From positions 10,185,287 through 10,249,286 of the forward strand of contig CP136061.1 in NCBI GenBank assembly GCA_032622095.1: a stretch of DNA of 64,000 nt, read 5' to 3'. Source of the DNA: Siphonodentalium dalli. Its lineage: Eukaryota; Mollusca; Scaphopoda; Gadilida; Siphonodentaliidae. The notes under the pieces are model-generated. The model was not told the DNA's origin. It searched no databases and saw only the letters and a list, made by a program, of their open reading frames with translations. Positions 9,703-24,700 of the stretch are shown one piece after another. Position 1 is the first letter of the stretch, and each line of letters begins with the position of its first letter. Position numbers and translations under genes: made by a program.

Positions 9703-12700
9703 GTAAGTTCACCTATCCGCGAACATGGACTTACACCGGGTCCTATCGTAGGTAAGTTCACCTATCCGCGAACATGACTTACACCTGGTCCTATCGTAGG
9801 TAAGTTCACCTATCCGCGAACATGGACTTACACCTGGTCCTATCGTAGGTAAGTTCACCTATCCGCGAACATGGACTTACACCGGGTCCTATCGTAGGTA
9901 AGTTCACCTATCCGCGAACATGGACTTACACCTGGTCCTATCGTAGGTAAGTTCACCTATCCGCGAACATGGACTTACACCGGGTCCTATCGTAGGTAAG
10001 TTCACCTACATGTATGTTGCGTTGGCGGTTTCCTCGACCGCGTTGGAGTAACGTTACGACCGCGTTGGAGTAACGTTACGACCGCGTTGGAGTAACGTTA
10101 CGACCGCGTTGGACCAACGCGGTCGTAACGTTACTCCAACGCGGTCGTAACGCGGTCGGGAGGGCCATTACTTTTGAGAAGGTCTGTATCCGCGAACATG
10201 GACTTACACCTGGTCCTATCGTAGGTAAGTTCACCTATCCGCGGACATGGACTTTAATACACCTGGTCCTATCGTAGGTAAGTTCACCTGTTTCTCATGC
10301 TCGGCCTGTGTGGCTCTGTGTTGATTGCACACCAGCACTCAAGCAAGCCTGCAAATAGCGTGTCTGTCATTTGCAGAATGAGGTCCCCAGAGGGTGAATT
10401 TAGTGACGCTATCCCGCTAGCATCACCAAATTTATCCTCTAGAAACCTCATTCTGCTTAGGCCTCATCTTCTGGGAAGTATCTATAGTATCAAATTAACA
10501 TTGTTTTTAGTTACGTTTTCCCATCTGGGAAGTTTCTATATCCCCTAATTTGCAGAAGGTAAAAATTATTAGTGATGAGCCGATAATCGGGAACGACAAT
10601 CGGAATCGGCCGATTGTGGCCCATCGGATGACAATCGGTACTCGGGTTTCAACATCGGCATTTCCGATTGTCTAAATAAAAATCAGGTGCTTGTTTTTCT
10701 TCAATAAACTGTTTTAAATATGACGATGTTTTGTTGAATAAATGACCAGTAAACATGGGGAAAGTTATTTACCAAACACAAACTTGATATACAGCCATGT
10801 CCTCTTCAATACCCCGTGTCTGGGTCTATGTTTGAACAATATATTACAGTGGGGATCGCCGGAAAGCACGTGACACTTTGGGTTAGAGCCAGGCTGCGAT
10901 GATGACGCCGTGATTGCGCGTAATCATAAATTATATGATGATGTACACAAATTACATCTCATGGGACTCATGTACGCCGATACGTCACTTTATTGTTCGT
11001 CAACATGTAGACATTTTGATTTATGTATGTCAGACTATCAAAAATCAAAATGTATGCATATGCAGCACAACAAATATATCTATATAGTACACACAGCGTA
11101 AAACAGGTATAAACTATAGAAACCGAAAGTGCATGTCACGTGACATTTAATTGCGCAGCTGACTTCACTGTTTGTTCAATTAAATTGAGCATATTATAAC
11201 ATGTGTATCAGTTGTCAGGACGCAGGAATAAAAACTGTACAAGCATTAATAGTTAGATATTAAAAAGAAATAAAGAAATTTATTTATTAATTTTACCATC
11301 TGTAATTAATCTTTTCAAAGTCTTTCACCCGACACAACTTTCCATTAATGGTTAACTTTAAATAGTCGAAGACAATGTCATTCCATCCAGTCAGCCTCGT
11401 GTGATGTCACGTATAAGTCACCGCCAATAATTATTTTGATGACCATGCCGAAATCAACAATCAAATCGTGTCTGCGAAATTGACATGAACATGGTGTAAC
11501 TTGCAACAGTTCAGTCGGGTCATTTCCTTTGATGTGATGTCTTTGAATTGGGATCAAAGAAAAATGCTGTTTGATGTATTGTTATCAAAAACGGGCCATG
11601 GATATGTCGTCATGCACGTGGCTACGTCAAACTTTCAAACAATTTGTTGTGGAATAGACTAGAATACATGGGTAAGTTAATGCATTGCATCGTCGATTCG
11701 TCGATACAATACATTACAATAAATACACCGAGGCCCCGTACCACAGCCTCTGCAGGACATGTGCCTGTATTCGATCACAAGTCCGGTACCGGTACCTACC
11801 TATATACTTACCCAAACGTATACTTATGTGTACTGGCATATTACTACGGTTGTTGCTTGCTTCTAATTATAAGTATTATATAATACATATAACATATTCT
11901 GGTATAATTATAACAATAATCGGAATCGGCACCTGAATCGGCCGATTGTGATCTCAAATAATCGGCAATCGGCGCAAGGCTCTATTTGACAATCGGCTCA
12001 TCACTAGGTAAAATCCATAATCGAGGTGCCCAATGGGTGATCATCACCAACTTCAACTGGGGAACTTCAATCTGATCCTAGATCTACCATAGCAGTTGAG
12101 GGCCTAAGCAGAATGAGGTCCCCGGAGATGCTATGCGGGATAGCATCACTAACTTCACCCTCTGAGGACCTCATTCTGAAAATGACAGACACGCTATTTG
12201 CAGGCTTGCACTCAAGCAGTCTATTGTTTCTATCCTAGTTTGTCATCCATTCAACACAATCCAGGTTTAAAGATGCATCATCTGAATTAACTCTCCTAAA
12301 TTACTATTTATTTCATTTTGTGGGTAAAACATATTTGATTCAAGTCATGAAACCCACCCATCAAAGCTAAGAGTGGTCAGATATCGATTTTTGAAGTTTG
12401 TTATTTCTCGAGATGTGCAATTATTTGTGGCCCAGATAAGAGTTGTCAAACCGACAGTCTTAAACAAAATTGCGGATGAAGATAGATAACTCTAAAATCA
12501 CATATTACGACCAAATTTTGTGATACTCAAGTGATAATATGGCCATATTTCGTTGAACAAACTGTTGATATTATCTCATTTTGGGAAATTTGAAGCATTA
12601 TTTTGTTGCAATTAATCGATTCTGATAACTAAGGTGTATTTTGAAGAAATTATTGTTGTACTGTTTGAGTTTTTAAGCATGATATCATTTTTGCCACGCA

Positions 12701-15700
12701 AGCAATCAAGATCACACGAATGTACATGTATTTGGGTGAAATTACCACACAGTCTGAAGAACTGAAAGATAGCAGTATTTGTGTAATAAATATGATTCCC
12801 AAGCATTTCCCTATCAATCAAGTTCAGGTTTTCTTTGACATAATGCAGCTAATCAAATCTGTAGGAATATATATTAAATGCTTTACGTCGAAGCATGCCA
12901 ACAGGGTATGCCCTTCTGTAGAGCTCTGGTTTATGCCCACAAACAGTGATGGGATTTTTCGTCAATTTTAATAAACTTTTATCTAATCAAAGGTTGTTCC
13001 CAGAATCAAATATTCATTTATAAAAAACCAACTGGTCAAATGAAGCCAATTTAATGAGAGACATGTGACCTAGTTGCCTTTTATTATACGCCCATTTAAA
13101 AAAAGTAAAGTATTATGTTATTGGTCTGTCCGTACGTCTAGTCGTTCGCTTTTGAGTTTACTAGCCCAAAATACAGGTCAAGTTCGATTTTGTGTTCCAA
13201 TTTTCACCAGAGTTATGGGCCTTGTTGAAATTACCCCCTGGCGTGTTTTGCCATGCTCTAGCGATATTCTTGTTATCACTGGTACCGGTATATTGTTTAT
13301 GGTTTTTAAATTAGCTCATAAATTTAATACATATGTTTTCCGGAATGTGGTTTTCAGGTTCAACGAGAAAGTTTTATGAGAAGAAATTGGTGAAGCTTAT
13401 TAATGAGGGACCTGTAATTGTTCCTCCCGAAGAAGAATATAGCGAAGCAAGTGATGATGAGGAGGAGGAGGAAGGTTTGTTGATAACTGTAATGACTAAT
13501 TAACCATTTCATAAGAATATAGTGAAGCTAGTGATGAGGAGGAGGAGGAAGGTTTGTTGATAGAGAACCTCGCATATATAAGAGAATGCACTGGCTTACA
13601 AGGGTTGAGCAAAACAACCAATTGTTTTACTGTATTCTATGAATAGAAATTATTGTTTCCCGAAAAATTTGCAGGGCTATTTTAATCAGCATGTCCATTT
13701 GTGCATCGGTCCGTTGGTTCGTCCGCCCATCTTGACCGCATGATAACTTGGTACATGTCTTTAATGGTGCACCAGCGCAGCACCTGTCATGAAAGGGTTA
13801 CTTTAATCTTAAAGCAGGGTTTCCGCTAGTGTTGAAACGATTAATCAACTAGTCGAAATCAACGCGATTATTAAATTAGTCGATCCCGAAATCTGCTAGT
13901 CGACTAGTCGGGGATAAAGCACTACTTATGTGCTATCATGACAGCAGTGCCATTGCACGACCATATTATCACATAATCTGTAACAGATATTAACTTCTTG
14001 AAGCCTTAGTGCATTGTTCCTTTAACGATGCCACTGCCAGTCATGCACAGGCGGTGAACTCCATGATCTGAACTGAACCCAATGTATGCACGTGTAGGCG
14101 CAGTTGCTTTTATGTTGATCATCAAAGACATGAAGTGTCGCTGCCGACTGATCACTGTCTAGTTCGATGGGACGCAATTGACCAGTGATAACTTCTCACT
14201 GTGGCACGTGTAATACTAGAGTAATGATGCAACAAAATGGCTTCTATGATATACGAAACATAATTCGCGACAAGTCAAGCTGGTAAAGTCAACTCAGTAA
14301 CTGAATAGATTCTAGATCATTCTAATACCCATAACCTCATGTGGTCAGCGCTAATGATAATGGTTGAGAGTGACGAGAGGCCGTGTTAAGTTTGAGAGTA
14401 ACAGAGGCCATGTTAACATTTGAGCGCGACAGAGGCCATGTTAATGTTTGAGAGCGACAGAGGCTGTGTTAAGGATTGAGAGTGGCAGAGGCCATGTTAA
14501 GGGATGAGTGTGATAGAGGCTATGTTAACTGTTGAGTGTGACAGGCCGTGTTAAAGTTTGAGCGACAGAGGCCATGTTATTGTTTGAGAGTGACAGAGGC
14601 TGTGTTAACGTTTGAGAGCGACAGAGGCTGCGTTAACGTTTGAGATGCCATGCTGTTAACATCATTCACTAATGACTATTAATCATGAATTTATTGGTTC
14701 TTGTTTTTCTGTTATAGAAATTGTTATGATCCAACCAGTCTCGCAACCAAAAACAAGGTAAGACCATCAAGCCTGCAACCCATAGAGAGCCCCACATAGA
14801 CTGGAGCAGACGACACTCTGTGGTGCATTCATCCATCTGTGTGAGGCTCCCTGTGGGTTACATATAAAACATTCATGAGTTATTTCACTGGAGTAGGAGC
14901 AAGCCTGCAAATAGCGTGTCTGTCATTTGCAGAATGAGGTCCCCAGAGGGTGAATTTAGTGACGCTATCCCGCATAGTGGGCTAGCATCACTAAATTCAC
15001 CCTCTGGGGACCTCATTCTGATTAGGCCCTCAACTGCTATGGTAGGTCTAGGATCAGATTGAAGTTTCCCAGTTGAAGTTGGTGATGATCACCCATTGGG
15101 CACCTAGATTATGGATTTTACCTTCTGCAAATTAGGGGATATAGAAACTTCCCAGATGGTAAAACGTAATTAAAACAATGTTAATTTGATACTATAGAAA
15201 CTTCCCAGAAGATGAAGCCTAAGCAGAATGAGGTCTCCAGAGGGTGAATTTGGTGATGCTAGCCCACTGCGGGATAGCATCACTAAATTCACCCTCTGGG
15301 GACCTCATTCTGAAAATGACGACACCCTATTTGCCGGCTTGAAGACCATACTCATATTGCAGTCGATAAAAAGGGCAGATGATTTAGTTGTTTTATAGGT
15401 AACCAATAAGTGGTAAGTGGGTGTCTGACCAGGTAACACATCATGTTTTATGGGTAACCAATAAGTGGTAAGTGGGTGTCTGACCAGGTAACACATCATG
15501 TAGGGTTAACTAAAATCACACCTAGCATCCCGCGATGACAGTAAAAAGTCATAATGAAATGCTGGCTGACGGCCCGAAGGCCTTTTTGATATGTCAAAAT
15601 AAAATTAAACTGAAAGAAAAACGGCCTGAAACCAATTAGTCATATACCATTTTCTCACAAAGTGAGGGTGGTACTAAATGTATGGATGTGAGGGTGGTAC

Positions 15701-18700
15701 TAATTGTATGGATGTGAGGGTGGTACCAAATGTATGGATGACAAGATAAAGAAGGGGGAGTCTGAAAAACATATGAAAGAAATGGTGGATTAACCCTTTA
15801 CCCAACAGAAAGGCCCTGTGCCAATGCATTCTCTTATATATGCGAGTCGACCATAGGTCGCCTCGCATATATAAGAGAACTAGCAGGGTTACCCGGCGTT
15901 GCCCAGGTTAATGCGATGTGAAACCATCTGTATGCTGTGGATATTTGTTGGGAATAGAGAACACTCTTGTTCAAAGTGTTATACGTTTTCTCATAAATTG
16001 TATATTCAAATAGCATCACAAAACATGATTATTACAGTCATGGAATATAAGTATAGTGGCCCACCTTGTCAATTGTCATTCTGTTTATCGCGATTAATCC
16101 GACCAACCAATAATGAAGTATTTATTTATTTACAACTGCGTATACGTCAGACGTTATAATGTGATACATGGACATCATAAACACATTAGTTCGCATAAAT
16201 AAAAGATGACAATTGGGTTTTACATATTGAGATGTGTCAATCAATCTAGTGGGTTGGACTAAGATCTCGAGGATACCTGGCTATCATATCTCCATGAAGA
16301 TACAGATGTTTTAAAGAAATTTCCAGGTGCTCCTCGATCTGTTCATGGTGCTATATATTGGCTAAATATTCTCAGTTTCAACGAAATGTTGCTGCGCGCG
16401 CATATCAGCTACATTTGCCAGACACAGGGCGAGATTTTGAGTTGTTTATGTCAGTCGATGAGTCTGTTCTAAACCCCTTGTCAGATGTCAATATTGGGAG
16501 GATCCTGAAAAGTCATGTGCTACTAACTGCATTTTATTGTATATAAGAAGAAACTATATATGACTGCACACTGTGACCACTATTGAACAGGCCTTCCATA
16601 TATCCTGACAAATTGTAACTTTTTTTGTGGAAACTGTATTGAATGGAATAGACTCAATTTTGTTATAATATATATGCAATTATCTGACGGTTCGAGGTCT
16701 CTCAGTTTGCACGAATATATGTATCTCTTCAATAGAATGATAAATATACGTTTAATGCTTCTTCTATGTATCTTTTTTTGCTAGCTCATTGTGTGAATGT
16801 CCTGATTGCCAGGACAATTAAGAAGATATAATTATTCAAGTGACTTATAAGTGGGTTACCATTTGTCGGGATTGTGAAATGTGAACGCCCAAATCTCCTT
16901 AAAATGAATATGGAGATGGCCTGGGTGACTATATATATAACTTATATGTGGATATCGGCGAATAGCAATCTTATCTATGATAGTGCATATCCGCTCGCCA
17001 TCCGTGACGCAAACGACACCAAATGTGATTTAATTTATGGTATATCATTAGATAAAAACATGTATGAATTTGTTGGAAATTAGTGCCAAATATATTTGTA
17101 TCAGCTTTTTTTGCCTCTTCGATTGTACCGCGTGAAGTTATATATAGAACCCACAGACAGACAGAAAGACAGAAAGACAGACAGACAGCACAATTTGATT
17201 TCTTGTATCATTTGAGAAGAATGTGTCTGAATTTGATGGTAATTGGTACTAAACATATTTTGTATCAGTTTTTTGTGACCCTCCCGCCCCTATTTCGGAC
17301 TCCAGCTGCACACACTAAGACTCATTATAGATTAGAGATGCATATATAAGAAATTGGTGAAAATTGGCGAGTATACGAATTCATATCAAATTGAAGGTCT
17401 CCATATCTCTCACCCATAGGGCACCAATTTGTTGTGTCTAAACCACACGATAAGATTCCTCGTATCACGGAGAAGAATATGTATCAATCTCGTGAAAATC
17501 GGCACTAAACATCGAGATATAACGTCCCTCTCATCTCTATACACCACTGAGTCGAATGGCCCCACTTGTGACATCCTTAAACCACACAATTACACTCCTG
17601 ATATCATGGAGATGATTGTTTATAAGTTTGGTGATAATCGGCGACTAAACAATGTTTTTTTTAATCAAATTTGGTGCCAATCCATCCCTCCCCATCTCTC
17701 ACCTAAACAGCACCACTATGGCGTCTTTAAATCACACGATCAGATTCCTCGTATCATGGATAAGAACGTGTATCAATTTGGTGGAAATTGGCACCAAAAA
17801 AATTGTGCATCAATTTTGGTGCCCCTGTCCCTTTCAATACACCCCTGACTCGAATGAGGCCACACTTGACAGATATAAGCCACACCATTAGACTCCTCAT
17901 ACCATGGGGATGCTTTTGTATAAGTGTGGTGGCAATCGGCAACTAAACCAATTATTATCAAATTTAGTGCCCACCCCTCCCAATCTATCATCCAATCGAC
18001 AACAATTTGGCGTTGTTAAATCGCACAATTAGATTCCTTGTATCATGAAAAAGAATATATATCAATTTGGTGGAAATCGGCGCTAAAATTAGTTTTATCA
18101 ATTTTGGTGCCCCTCTCCCCTTTCGTGCAAATCTGACTCGAACGACGCCACTTTTGACATATTTAAACCACACCGTTGGATTCGTCATATCATGGGGATG
18201 ATTATATGTAAGTTTCGTGGCAATCGGCGACAGAAAAAAAATCTGCCCCTCCCCCTTCCGGGCACCCCTGACGCGAACAGCGCGACTTTTGCCATATTTA
18301 AAACACACCATTAGATTCCTCATATTATGGGGATGATTATATATAAGTTTCGTGGCAATCGGCGACAATTTTTTTTTCTGCCCCTCCCCCTTTTCTGCCC
18401 CTGACAACAGCGGCGTCACTTTAGAAAATTTTAACCCCGACCATTATCTTTCTCGTAAAAAGTTACTCCTAGTAGACCCCTTTGGTATCATCTAGATGGT
18501 CCCCTGTGAATTTCTATAGAACACAGACAGACAGACAGACAGACAGACATTCGCAAATATAGATATAGATGCATTGGCTTAACACATTAAATTTTTTTTA
18601 GGCCAATGCATTCTCTTATATATGCGAGGCGACCTATACTCGCATATATAAGAGAATGCATTGGCACAGGGCTAACTGTAACTATCACAATGTGGTCAAG

Positions 18701-21700
18701 GAGCCGGTTCCAATGATATCCATATTGGTATGGTTCTATTGAGACAGACCGAAGATATTTTTGGCTGTTGAAGCTTTATTTGGCCGGTTTTTGCCGTTTT
18801 GTTGGGTAAAGGAATAAAGGAACAGTGACCCAATTTTATGCAAATACCTGATTCCTCGTTCACTTGTCATCAATTTAGAGTGAAGAGCAGTGGCCGGAGC
18901 AGTTTAACAAAATTTGGAAAATAATTTTGAACTGGTCAGACACCCACTTACCACTTTTTACTGGTTACCCATAATACAATCGATAAAACTGGTCAGACAC
19001 CCACTTACCACTTATTGGTTACCCATAATACAATCGATAAAACTGGTCAGACACCCACTTACCACTTATTGGTTACCCATAATACAATCGATAAAACTGG
19101 TCAGACACCCACTTACCACTTATTGGTTACCCATAATACAATCGATAAAACTGGTTGTTAACCCATAATACAATCGATAAAACTGGTCAGACACACACTT
19201 ACCACTTATTGGTTACCCATAATACAATCGATAAAACTGGTCAGACACACACTTACCACTTATTGGTTACCCATAATACAATCGATAAAACTGGTCAGAC
19301 ACACACTTACCACTTATTGGTTACCCATAATACAATCGATAAAACTGGTCAGACACACACTTACCACTTATTGGTTACCCATAATACAATCGATAAAACT
19401 GGTCAGACACACACTTACCACTTATTGGTTACCCATAATACAATCGACAAAAAGGTCAGATGATTTTGTTGAAGAGTCTGTCAAATATATAAAATATAAA
19501 CTACAGTTTCTTCCCAGAAGGGAATCTCAAAAACTGGAAAATTTCTCAACCCAATGATTCATGATAATGATCCCTTCTATTAGTTCTAGTTGATAGTATC
19601 AACATGAGCTATTGTTGCACCTGTCATCTGTATCAACATGAGCTATTGTTGCACCTGTCATCTGTATCAACATGAGCTATTGTTGCACCTGTCATCTGTA
19701 TCAACAACAGATATTGTTACACCTGTCGTCTGTATCAACATGAGATATTGTTGCACCTGTCATATGTATCAACTAGAAATATTGTTGCACCTGTCATCTG
19801 TATCAACAAGAGATATTGTTGCACCTGTCATCCGTATATAAGTGAGATGGAGCTTTTGAATATTCATGTATTCCATATATGGAATTCATTAATATTCAAA
19901 ACTCCATATATAGAATGCTACTCCAGAACTTTTATCTGTAGCACTTAAACTGCGGAATGGGGGCTGGATGGAATCTCACTTATTAGTATGTGACACACAT
20001 ACCACAATTGTTATGTTGAGTTCTCACATGTAAAATGCAGGTCAAGTTTAAATGCCATCTTCCCACATGTGGAATTATGAACCATCCAAACAATGCAGCA
20101 AATATGATAAGAAAACCATAGTTGAAATGGTAACGCCCTCTGGATCATATTATTAGGCGTATATAAAATATATTGGAGCTTCAATGTAGTGATTGTGAAG
20201 AATGTGTATATAGGTAATGGCTATGTATGTATAGTTGATTATATGTCATTTTTATTGCCATGGCTTTGTCGTGCGTCGTCCGTGTGTGCGTGCGTGATTC
20301 CTCAATAAATTCCTTTAGCACAGGCTACAGGTCGTACCTTTAGTTGGATCATTATGAAATTTGTCATAGCTGTTGACAATGACATGTAGATGGGAACGAG
20401 TCAGTTTGGGGTCATTTGGCCAAAAAACATGGCCGCCATCAGCCATCTTGGATTTAAAAATTCAATCCATTAGCTCGGGCTACAGGTCATACTGTTCGTC
20501 TGATGATCATGAAATTTGTCATCGATGTTAATATTGACATGTAGATGGGAACGAGTAATTTTGGGGTCGTTTGGCCAAAAAACATGGCCGCCAGCAGCCA
20601 TCTTGGATTTTACTCTTTGCATGACTAAATCCTTTGACACGGGCTACAGGTCGTAGCTTTGGTCGGATCATCATGAAATTTGTCATGGATGTTAGCAATG
20701 ACATGTAGATGAGAACGAGTCATTTTGGGGTCATTCGGCCAAAAAACATGGCTGCCAGTGGCCATCTTGGATTTAAAAATTCAATCCAATAGCACGAGCT
20801 ACAGGTCGTACTGTTCGTCTGATGATAATGAAATTTGTCATGGATGTTAATATTGACATGTAGATGGGAACGAGTACTTTTGGGGTCGTTCGGCCAAAAA
20901 AACATGGCCGCCAGCAGCCATCTTGGATTTTACTCTTTGCATCAGTAAATCCTTTGGCACGGGCTACAGGTCGTACCTTTGGTTGGATCATCATGAAATT
21001 CGTCAATGATGTAGATGGGAACGAGTCATTTTGGGGTCATTCGGCCAAAAAACATGGCTGCCAGCAGCCATCTTGGATTTTACTCTTTGCATGACTAAAT
21101 CCTTTGGCATGGGCTGCAGGTCGTACCTTTGGTCGGATCATCATGAAATTTGTCATGGATGTTGACATTGACATGTAGATGGGAAGGAGTCATTTTGGGG
21201 TCATTCAGCCAATAAACATGTCTGCCAGCGGCCATCTTGTCATACCTAAACCTTTCAACAATCCACATTCCTAATCACTCCATTGACTGTATGAAACACA
21301 TGAAATTATTCCAAGTTAAACTACAGTGTCATTGACACTTTCGTTGTGTATAGTATGTGCTTGGTGCAGGCCTCAGCCTAGGGGTTCAGAACAGAGGGAC
21401 TTGAAGTCTCCCTCCAGGAAATTTAGGGTGACTTCAGGAAATTTAGGGAGACTTCAGAGAGAAGTGGGGAGACTACCAAAAATTGGCAATTTTAAAATAT
21501 CGCTTTATTTTATAACATCAATAAAATTTTTAAAAAGATAAAATAAGAAATAAAACTAAAAAAATTTGACTTTATCTGAAATTAGCCTAATTTATTGTTA
21601 TGCCCCCGATCTCCGATGGAGATTTGGGGGTATATAGTGGAGCCCTCCGTCCGACCGTCCGTCCGTCCGTCCTTCCGTCCGTACGAACGTTTCAACTCAT

Positions 21701-24700
21701 AACTTTGGTTTCGCTAACTCAATTCAGTTGATCTTTGGTATGCTAATAGACCAGCCAGGGGGACAAGATTTCCCCATAACTGCGGTTTCGTCCGCCCATT
21801 TTTTCCAGAGTTACGCCCCTTTTTGGACTTAGAAAATTGTCCGTACGAACGTTTCAACTCATAACTTTGGTTTCGCTAACTCAATTCAGTTGATCTTTGG
21901 TATGCTAATAGACCAGCCGGGGGGGGGGGGACAAGATTTCCCCATAACTGCGGTTTCGTCCGCCCATTTTTTCCAGAGTTACGCCCCTTTTTTGACTTAG
22001 AAAATTCAGTTTTCTGTGGCATACAAACGTTTCAACTCATAACTTTGGTTTCGCTAATTCAATTTAGTTGATATTTGGTATGCCAATAGACCAGCCGGGG
22101 GGACAAGATTTCCCCATAGCCGTGGTTTCGTCCGCCCATTTTTTCCAGAGTTACGCCCCTTTTTGGACTTAGAAAATTCAGGTTTTCTGCTACTTTTTTT
22201 GGTTTCCAGATGATAACTTGATTTTGGATTGTTTACTCATGAATAACATAACTTTACAAAGTGCCATTTAATAAGCATTTGCACAAAAATAAGAAAAATC
22301 CTCTCTGATTGTACAGTCGGGGGCGTTACCTCCGCCCAGCGGTGCACTTGTTATTATACATTTAAAATTTTTGGAAATGTTTTGTGTAGCTATCATTTAA
22401 GCAAGACAATTATCAAGTTACAGTAGTAGTTAATTTTTTGAACTAAATGGAAGTAGTATTATTTCCTAGACTGCAGCTTGGAAGATACGTTTGTACAGTC
22501 TGAATCATGATGCTCGTAACTTTGTAAGTTTAATTTGGTCACGGCTGTAATGTGGGTGTCCGCTAAAATAAACAATAAGGATTAACTAACAAAGGAGTTG
22601 TAAAAGCTTTTAGTTTTATTGCTAAAGCTTTTATTAATTAATGGCCTCCCTTAATTAATGCCAACATCACTGGTATAATCCGATGAAAGCAATTACTTAT
22701 TTACGTAAGCGGTCTCTTCAAAAATTGCGACGCGGTCTCTTCAAAAAGTGCGACGCATTACCGAAACGAACTTCCGAAGCGCCTGGTACATAGTCTGATG
22801 TCGTAATTGTTTTGTTTTATATCTGAAAAGCGGGACGGCGGTCTTTTAAGTTAATTAAAACATTTATTTGTGACACTCACGATGGTCAGTAACAACACAG
22901 ATGCGAACATCTCATCATGTTTTCAGCGTGTCAAAACATTCGTGATTAACATTCATTACCGCAAAGGGAACAAAGCCGACTGAATAACAACACAAAACAA
23001 TAGGTCATATTTTATTTTTTATTTTAAACACTTGGGTCTTTGTCTCTGCATCGTCTGTTTCTTTTTGGGATGGCCGCCACAATTTATTTATATACGAACA
23101 TGTCTGGAAAAAAAACTAGAAAAAAAATTAAGGAAAAAAAAAAAAAAAATCCCCTTAAAATTGAAGGCGACTTCGTGTTCGCCTTAGAACGACGATAGGG
23201 CGAAGTCAGCGACAGTAAGGCGACAATCTCGCCCGAGTCGCCTTGTGAGCTGAGGCCTGGCTTGGTAGAAAGCATATAAACACATTTTTTAAAGCAGCCA
23301 TGCAAACTAAAGTTATGATAATTATGAAATATGTACACACATACCTCACGTATGATGTGTTTACCAAACATGCAACGGCCATTGCATTGATACACCAATA
23401 TATGATTGGTTATAACCAAACACCCATTGCCAGAAAAATGACAAATGCCTTGACGATTGACATATTATGTTGACGTGTTGCCAGCTCGCAGCAAATACAC
23501 TAAACTGTTAGTTTCTCGGTTCTCTTATAGGACATTAGAATTGTTTTCGGCTGACATGTATCTTTTCTTTGTTATTTGTTCTAGTTTCTATCAAAATAGA
23601 GGTCTGCAATTGACCGACAGAACGCAATATACGGCGGCTGAACACTGAATGATTTACAAACAATCTCGAGAGTCATTATTAAATAATTTCCGACAAGATT
23701 TCATCAAAGCACCACCTCAGAATTCCGTTAAAAAAACTAATTATTCAAATCATTACAACAACTGCGGCTAATTACTGAAAGTTTCTCATTCACCACACCA
23801 GAAAACCTCTAAATGCGGACCAAAAATCTACTAATTGGAATAAATACACTCCGGATACTTCGCAATAAGACCTTTAGTCTACATTCCAATGGAGACATAC
23901 ATGTATGTTCACATTGTTGAGTTGTCGGGGTGTTATTTCGGACACCACAAGGGTTAATAAAAACAAATATCACAAAATAGCTATGTACGGCTGTGTACGG
24001 CTTTAAAAATAAAAAAAAATATACCTTCTTTAGACAAAAATTACAAGCCTGGACACATTTCATTTATAGTGATAGAATGAAAAGGCTATATTAGTGGTCG
24101 TGGCAGTCTGGCAGAGGATGCTTACCCTGGGCTAGTGTCCGAAATCACCCCAAAGGAATTTTAAGGGCCCACAAAAGCGTGTTTCCAATGTGAAAAATCC
24201 AAATAGTTGATTTTTATTTTTTGTCTCATTTTATACCACATAAAAATGAACATGAATCAGTCATGGTTTCCATATGTCATTCAATTAATGCAATTATCAG
24301 GGCATCAAGTTTTGACGTACATTTAAAAAAAAGCAAGAAAATCTTTCAACTCGTGCTACAGACCTTTCCTGATAAAACACAAGTGGATTTATAAAATCAT
24401 GTGTCATAAGAAAGCGTTAGATGTTTGTACCCTTAGAGATTCATACTGTAACCTCGCTGTCCAATGTCACCCCATTTTAGCGTAAAGCAAAGTTACATGA
24501 ACATTATATTATGCATTGTTTTCCGGCAATAAACTCTTTCAAGAGTTGTCCAGCCATTGTTCACACCAGCCATTGTTCACACCAACCATTGTTCACACCA
24601 AAATATCGAGTCGATTACTTAGAGCATTACTGTACTGCAACAATGAGACATTTGCGAAGATACATTGGCGAACACATACATCCTGAAAAAGTCTAACCGG

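Noticed and set aside
13074-13379. 101-aa ORF reaching into exon 2
   Set aside because: Reads exon 2 in the wrong frame and starts in a modular repeat; the spliced LEM frame explains this sequence better.
16358-18419. ORFs inside the 15.9-18.6 kb Helitron
   Set aside because: No Rep or helicase motifs; they follow the ATCAATTTGGTGG modules and are spurious.
18914-19463. CRISPR-like array or repeat protein
   Set aside because: Direct tandem units with no spacers, eukaryotic context; the ORFs only reflect a 54-bp (18-codon) period.
23084-23419. 111-aa minus-strand ORF
   Set aside because: Ends in a poly-A/T stretch at the edge of a hAT-like element; low complexity and no recognised domain.
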